From Halobacteria archaeon (GTDB taxonomy: Archaea > Halobacteriota > Methanoliparia > Methanoliparales > Methanoliparaceae), in NCBI GenBank assembly GCA_013329575.1, contig DUJX01000037.1, positions 3,753 to 22,046 on the forward strand: a stretch of 18,294 bases of DNA. Direction: 5' to 3'. Position 1 is the stretch's first letter, and every line of letters starts with the position of its first letter. Both the position numbers and the translations under genes were made by a program. Below the pieces are notes generated by a model. That model was not told the origin of the DNA. It made no database searches and saw only the letters and a list, made by a program, of their open reading frames with translations. This document shows positions 15,712 to 18,294 of this stretch, in pieces.

Positions 15712-15849
15712 TCACCCTTTCATCAACATTCTTAACCTTAATCTTGTATCAAATCTATGATACGTTTTAACGATCAATTCAGGCCCTGTTTCTGATAAAA
15801 TAATGCCTTGGTCGAAGAAACATCCGGTTTTTATGATCTTTGTATTCAT
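15712..15849 (-). CDS. Candidate small protein (45 aa) within the antiporter cluster
   Basis: The ATG at 15849 lies one base after the stop of the preceding antiporter gene and is preceded by GGTGGTT, an SD form also used by the thiolase gene. Its stop TGA is part of the SD for the next gene, so it fits a gene-to-gene coupling chain. The product begins MNTKIIKTGCFFDQGI and ends with a basic RFDTRLRLRMLMKG. It has no membrane helix, one Cys, and looks cytoplasmic. I do not recognise it. Position and signals make it more likely real than chance. Confidence 0.55.
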   Translation of the reverse strand: MNTKIIKTGCFFDQGIILSETGPELIVKTYHRFDTRLRLRMLMKG

Positions 15850-15850
15850 G

Positions 15851-17389
15851 TTAACCACCATAGATACAAAACAGATTGTTTACTGCTATATCTGCAAGAT
15901 TTAAAACGCCTAATGTGTCTGGGAAGATAAAAAACAATACCGATGCGATAGCAGTAATCAGTAAAGGAAGAACCATTAGAGTAACAGATATCTTGTTATC
16001 TTTAATCTTTGTCTTTATCTTATCAAAGTTGCCTTTATCCAGTTCATCAAACAAGATCGTCCATATTATTGGAAAGAAATATACTGCATCCAGTAGCGAG
16101 GCGATCAGTATAACAAATAAAAATATTGTGTAACCTGAGTCTATCGCTCCTAAACCGATAAACCATTTGCTTATAAATCCTGCAGCGGGCGGTAATCCAC
16201 ACATACCAAGTGCGCCTATTATGAACGAGATAGACGTAATAGGCATGGCTTTTCCTATTCCTTTCATCTCGCTTATATACTTCATTCCAGTTATAGCCGT
16301 TATCGTTCCAGCACACATAAAGAGTGTTATCTTCATGAACGCATGGAAAAATATATGGATCATAGACCCTTTAAGAGATAAAGGGCTCAACAACGATGCT
16401 CCAAGAATTATAAAGGCTAATTGGTTGATTGTAGAATAAGCCAACCTCTTTTTAAGATTGTCCTCCCGTATTGCAAATAGATTGGCAACAATTACAGTAA
16501 AAGATATGAAACATGCGAGAATTACTCCTAAACCTAGTTCTTGTATAAGATTTATCCCGTAAATGTAGCATACTACCCGGATAATCCCAAAAACTCCCGC
16601 TTTGACCACTGCTACAGCATGTAACAGAGCACTGACCGGTGTCGGTGCTACCATTGCGGTAGGAAGCCATGAATGAAACGGCATATATGCTGCTTTCATA
16701 AACCCGAGGATAAATATAACAAAAAGCGATTGTAAGACTATTTTTGATGCTGAATTAATCGTTATAATACCGCTATAAGTAAAATCGGTCGTTCCTGTTA
16801 ACCAGTATGTTACCAAAGTCGCAGCAAGCAAGAAACATCCTGACGTGATCATGTATACCAGATATTTCCTACCCGCGGACAACGCCTCACGTGTCTCTTC
16901 GTGTGCAACCAACGGATAGGTAAACAAAGACAATAATTCGTAATGTATATACATCGTCACTAAATTTCTCGAGAATGCGACCCCGATGGTGCTAAACATA
17001 GCTAAAGCAAAAAAAAAGTAGAATCTAGTCTGGTTATGTTCGTTTAGCGATCGCATATATCCTATCGAATAAAAAGAGACGATTATCCATAATAGCGAAG
17101 ACGTAAGAGCAAATATAAGACCGAAAGCATCCACATGGTATGCATAATCTATTCCAGGAAATATCGTAAACAAAGATAGGCTTATCGTACCATCTTTTAG
17201 TATAAAAGGAATTAAAGATAGAATCGATACACAACAGATTACGCTGGTAATGATCGTCCATCCCTCTCTCAAGTTTGGATGATTTTTAAACATTACGATT
17301 AAAACCGAGCATATAACCGGAGAGAAGATTGCAATCAACGGTATGACCGTTTCAGGCAGAACGGATATCAAAAAATCTGAGCATATCAT
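15851..17389 (-). CDS. MrpD/NuoL-like antiporter subunit with complete ion-path residues
   Basis: This 512-residue membrane protein has about 14 TM helices. All expected polar residues of the antiporter core are visible: Glu151 in HYELLSLFTYP (TM5), Lys232 in GFMKAAYMPFHSWLP (TM7), Lys263 in HAVAVVKAGVFGI (TM8) and Lys353 in HAFMKITLF. It resembles NuoL/MrpA-type more than the other two copies, with the APTPVSALLHA signature. Its ATG overlaps the stop of the upstream copy (ATGA), and a GGGAGTC SD precedes it. It is the member most likely to move protons or Na+ on its own. Confidence 0.88.
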   Translation of the reverse strand: MICSDFLISVLPETVIPLIAIFSPVICSVLIVMFKNHPNLREGWTIITSVICCVSILSLIPFILKDGTISLSLFTIFPGIDYAYHVDAFGLIFALTSSLLWIIVSFYSIGYMRSLNEHNQTRFYFFFALAMFSTIGVAFSRNLVTMYIHYELLSLFTYPLVAHEETREALSAGRKYLVYMITSGCFLLAATLVTYWLTGTTDFTYSGIITINSASKIVLQSLFVIFILGFMKAAYMPFHSWLPTAMVAPTPVSALLHAVAVVKAGVFGIIRVVCYIYGINLIQELGLGVILACFISFTVIVANLFAIREDNLKKRLAYSTINQLAFIILGASLLSPLSLKGSMIHIFFHAFMKITLFMCAGTITAITGMKYISEMKGIGKAMPITSISFIIGALGMCGLPPAAGFISKWFIGLGAIDSGYTIFLFVILIASLLDAVYFFPIIWTILFDELDKGNFDKIKTKIKDNKISVTLMVLPLLITAIASVLFFIFPDTLGVLNLADIAVNNLFCIYGG

Positions 17390-18294
17390 AAACCGACTCC
17401 CATACTAAGATTAAACAGATAATTTATTCGATCTAACAATGGTAAAGGAACTTTTAAAAGCCAGAGTATGCCCATGACGATACAAAGCGATGCCAACGTT
17501 ACCATCGGTATAAGCATGCTTGTTGGGACATCACCATGCGCTGATTCTGAAACGCTCAACTGTTTTCTCTCTTTTTTCATATAAACCGTCTCTATGACAC
17601 GCCAGAAATAAAGAAGGTTTAAAACAGTGCTTAGCAGTATCACAAAAATAAATACAAATTTTTTCGAATCGAGGCATGCGAGTATGATATATAATTTGGA
17701 GACGAACCCGACCGTTGGCGGAATGCCTATCATGGATACGGCCGCAAGCATGAACGAAAATGTAGAATATGGCATTATTTTGCTGATTCCTGCTAGATCA
17801 GAGATGTTATGTAGGTCCAATCGGTAAATAAACGCGCCTGCTGATAAAAATAAACATCCTTTCATTAGAGAATGATTCAAGATATGCATCGTTGCAGGAG
17901 CTAGCCCAGACCATGGACTGGACGAGATTGCCGATGTCGATATACTGACCGCGAGCATAATGTAACCCATCTGAGAGACGGAAGAATATGCTAACATTCG
18001 TTTAAGATTTTTCTGCATCATTGCAAGCACCGAACCGAATATTATCGCTATCGCCGATAGCCCGGATAGAATGTTTAAAGAGTGCTCAAAAATAATAAAG
18101 TTTGGCGTGAATACAGAGAAAGCAAGCCTGATAAAAGCGTAAGCTGCCACTTCTATAATAATCCCGGACAATAGTGCGCTTATCTCAGACGGTGCCGATG
18201 CGTGCGCGTCTGGCAACCATGTATGGAACGGAAAAAGGGCCATTTTTATGCCTAAACCCACAAGAAAAAAGACAAAAGCGGTCTTTACTACATT
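17386..18294 (-). CDS. MrpD/NuoN-like antiporter subunit, 5' end outside the window
   Basis: The frame is open to the window edge, so the N-terminal part (TM1-6) is missing; 302 C-terminal residues are present. A GTG at 18261 is internal and is not the start. The TM7 motif GLGIKMALFPFHTWLPDAHA keeps its Lys. The following SALLSGIIIEVAAYAFIR has Glu where most MrpD/NuoN proteins have Lys (codon GAA at 18151-18153). MHILNHSLMKGCLFLSAG keeps the later Lys, and GFVSKLYI is typical. It is transcribed first of the visible antiporter genes and overlaps the next by 4 bases. Confidence 0.85.
   Translation of the reverse strand, partial: NVVKTAFVFFLVGLGIKMALFPFHTWLPDAHASAPSEISALLSGIIIEVAAYAFIRLAFSVFTPNFIIFEHSLNILSGLSAIAIIFGSVLAMMQKNLKRMLAYSSVSQMGYIMLAVSISTSAISSSPWSGLAPATMHILNHSLMKGCLFLSAGAFIYRLDLHNISDLAGISKIMPYSTFSFMLAAVSMIGIPPTVGFVSKLYIILACLDSKKFVFIFVILLSTVLNLLYFWRVIETVYMKKERKQLSVSESAHGDVPTSMLIPMVTLASLCIVMGILWLLKVPLPLLDRINYLFNLSMGVGL

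Noticed and set aside
1..18294. CRISPR arrays, tRNA/rRNA genes, insertion sequences
   Set aside because: I saw no regularly spaced repeats, cloverleaf-like sequences, rRNA blocks or transposase motifs by reading both strands by eye. A tRNA or covariance-model scan was not run.

Overview
The window is AT-rich DNA that looks archaeal and most likely euryarchaeal. The evidence is CobY rather than bacterial CobU as the cobinamide guanylyltransferase, A/T-rich TATA-like boxes about 25 bases upstream of likely transcript starts, T-rich tracts after genes, and strong Shine-Dalgarno (SD) sites such as AAAGGAGGT. The presence of beta-oxidation genes fits several uncultivated lineages, including Thermoplasmatota-like ones, but the sequence alone does not settle the lineage.

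Region 1 (about 134-5306, minus strand) is a tightly overlapping corrin operon. In transcription order it reads cobS, cobY, cbiG, cbiH, cbiC, cbiD, cbiE, then a 47-codon acidic ORF. It covers middle steps of anaerobic corrin-ring synthesis plus the nucleotide-loop step. CbiL, CbiF, CbiT, CbiJ, CbiA, CbiB and CbiP are not in the window. The CbiC appears to have Ile where the family has its catalytic His. The intergenic stretch 5307-5641 holds a TATA-like box for cobS, a 29-codon minus-strand ORF with a very good SD, and the promoter of the fatty-acid genes.

Region 2 (5642-11799) is a fatty-acid beta-oxidation module on the plus strand: 3-hydroxyacyl-CoA dehydrogenase, enoyl-CoA hydratase, acyl-CoA dehydrogenase and thiolase. 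All four keep their catalytic residues, so all four reactions of the spiral are encoded together. Immediately downstream lie remnants of two acyl-CoA synthetase (AMP-ligase) genes in convergent orientation. One has a large internal deletion and a frameshift; the other is cut off after about 133 residues. Local acyl-CoA activation has therefore decayed while the spiral enzymes remain.

Region 3 (11915-13668) has a membrane-embedded M28-family metallopeptidase, with membrane helices inserted between its metal ligands, and a small coiled-coil plus winged-helix protein that is probably a transcription regulator.

Region 4 (13700-18294, minus strand) is part of a cation/proton antiporter-type cluster. 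It has three MrpD/NuoL-M-N-like subunits (the first transcribed is cut by the window edge), a two-helix 84-residue protein and a 45-codon ORF, all closely coupled. No other Mrp subunits or hydrogenase/complex I catalytic subunits are in the window, so the complex it belongs to is not decided here.

I found no rRNA, tRNA, CRISPR array, insertion sequence or phage gene. Most genes are ordinary metabolic genes. The least explained items are the three tiny ORFs with good translation signals, the CbiC substitution and the paired ligase remnants.
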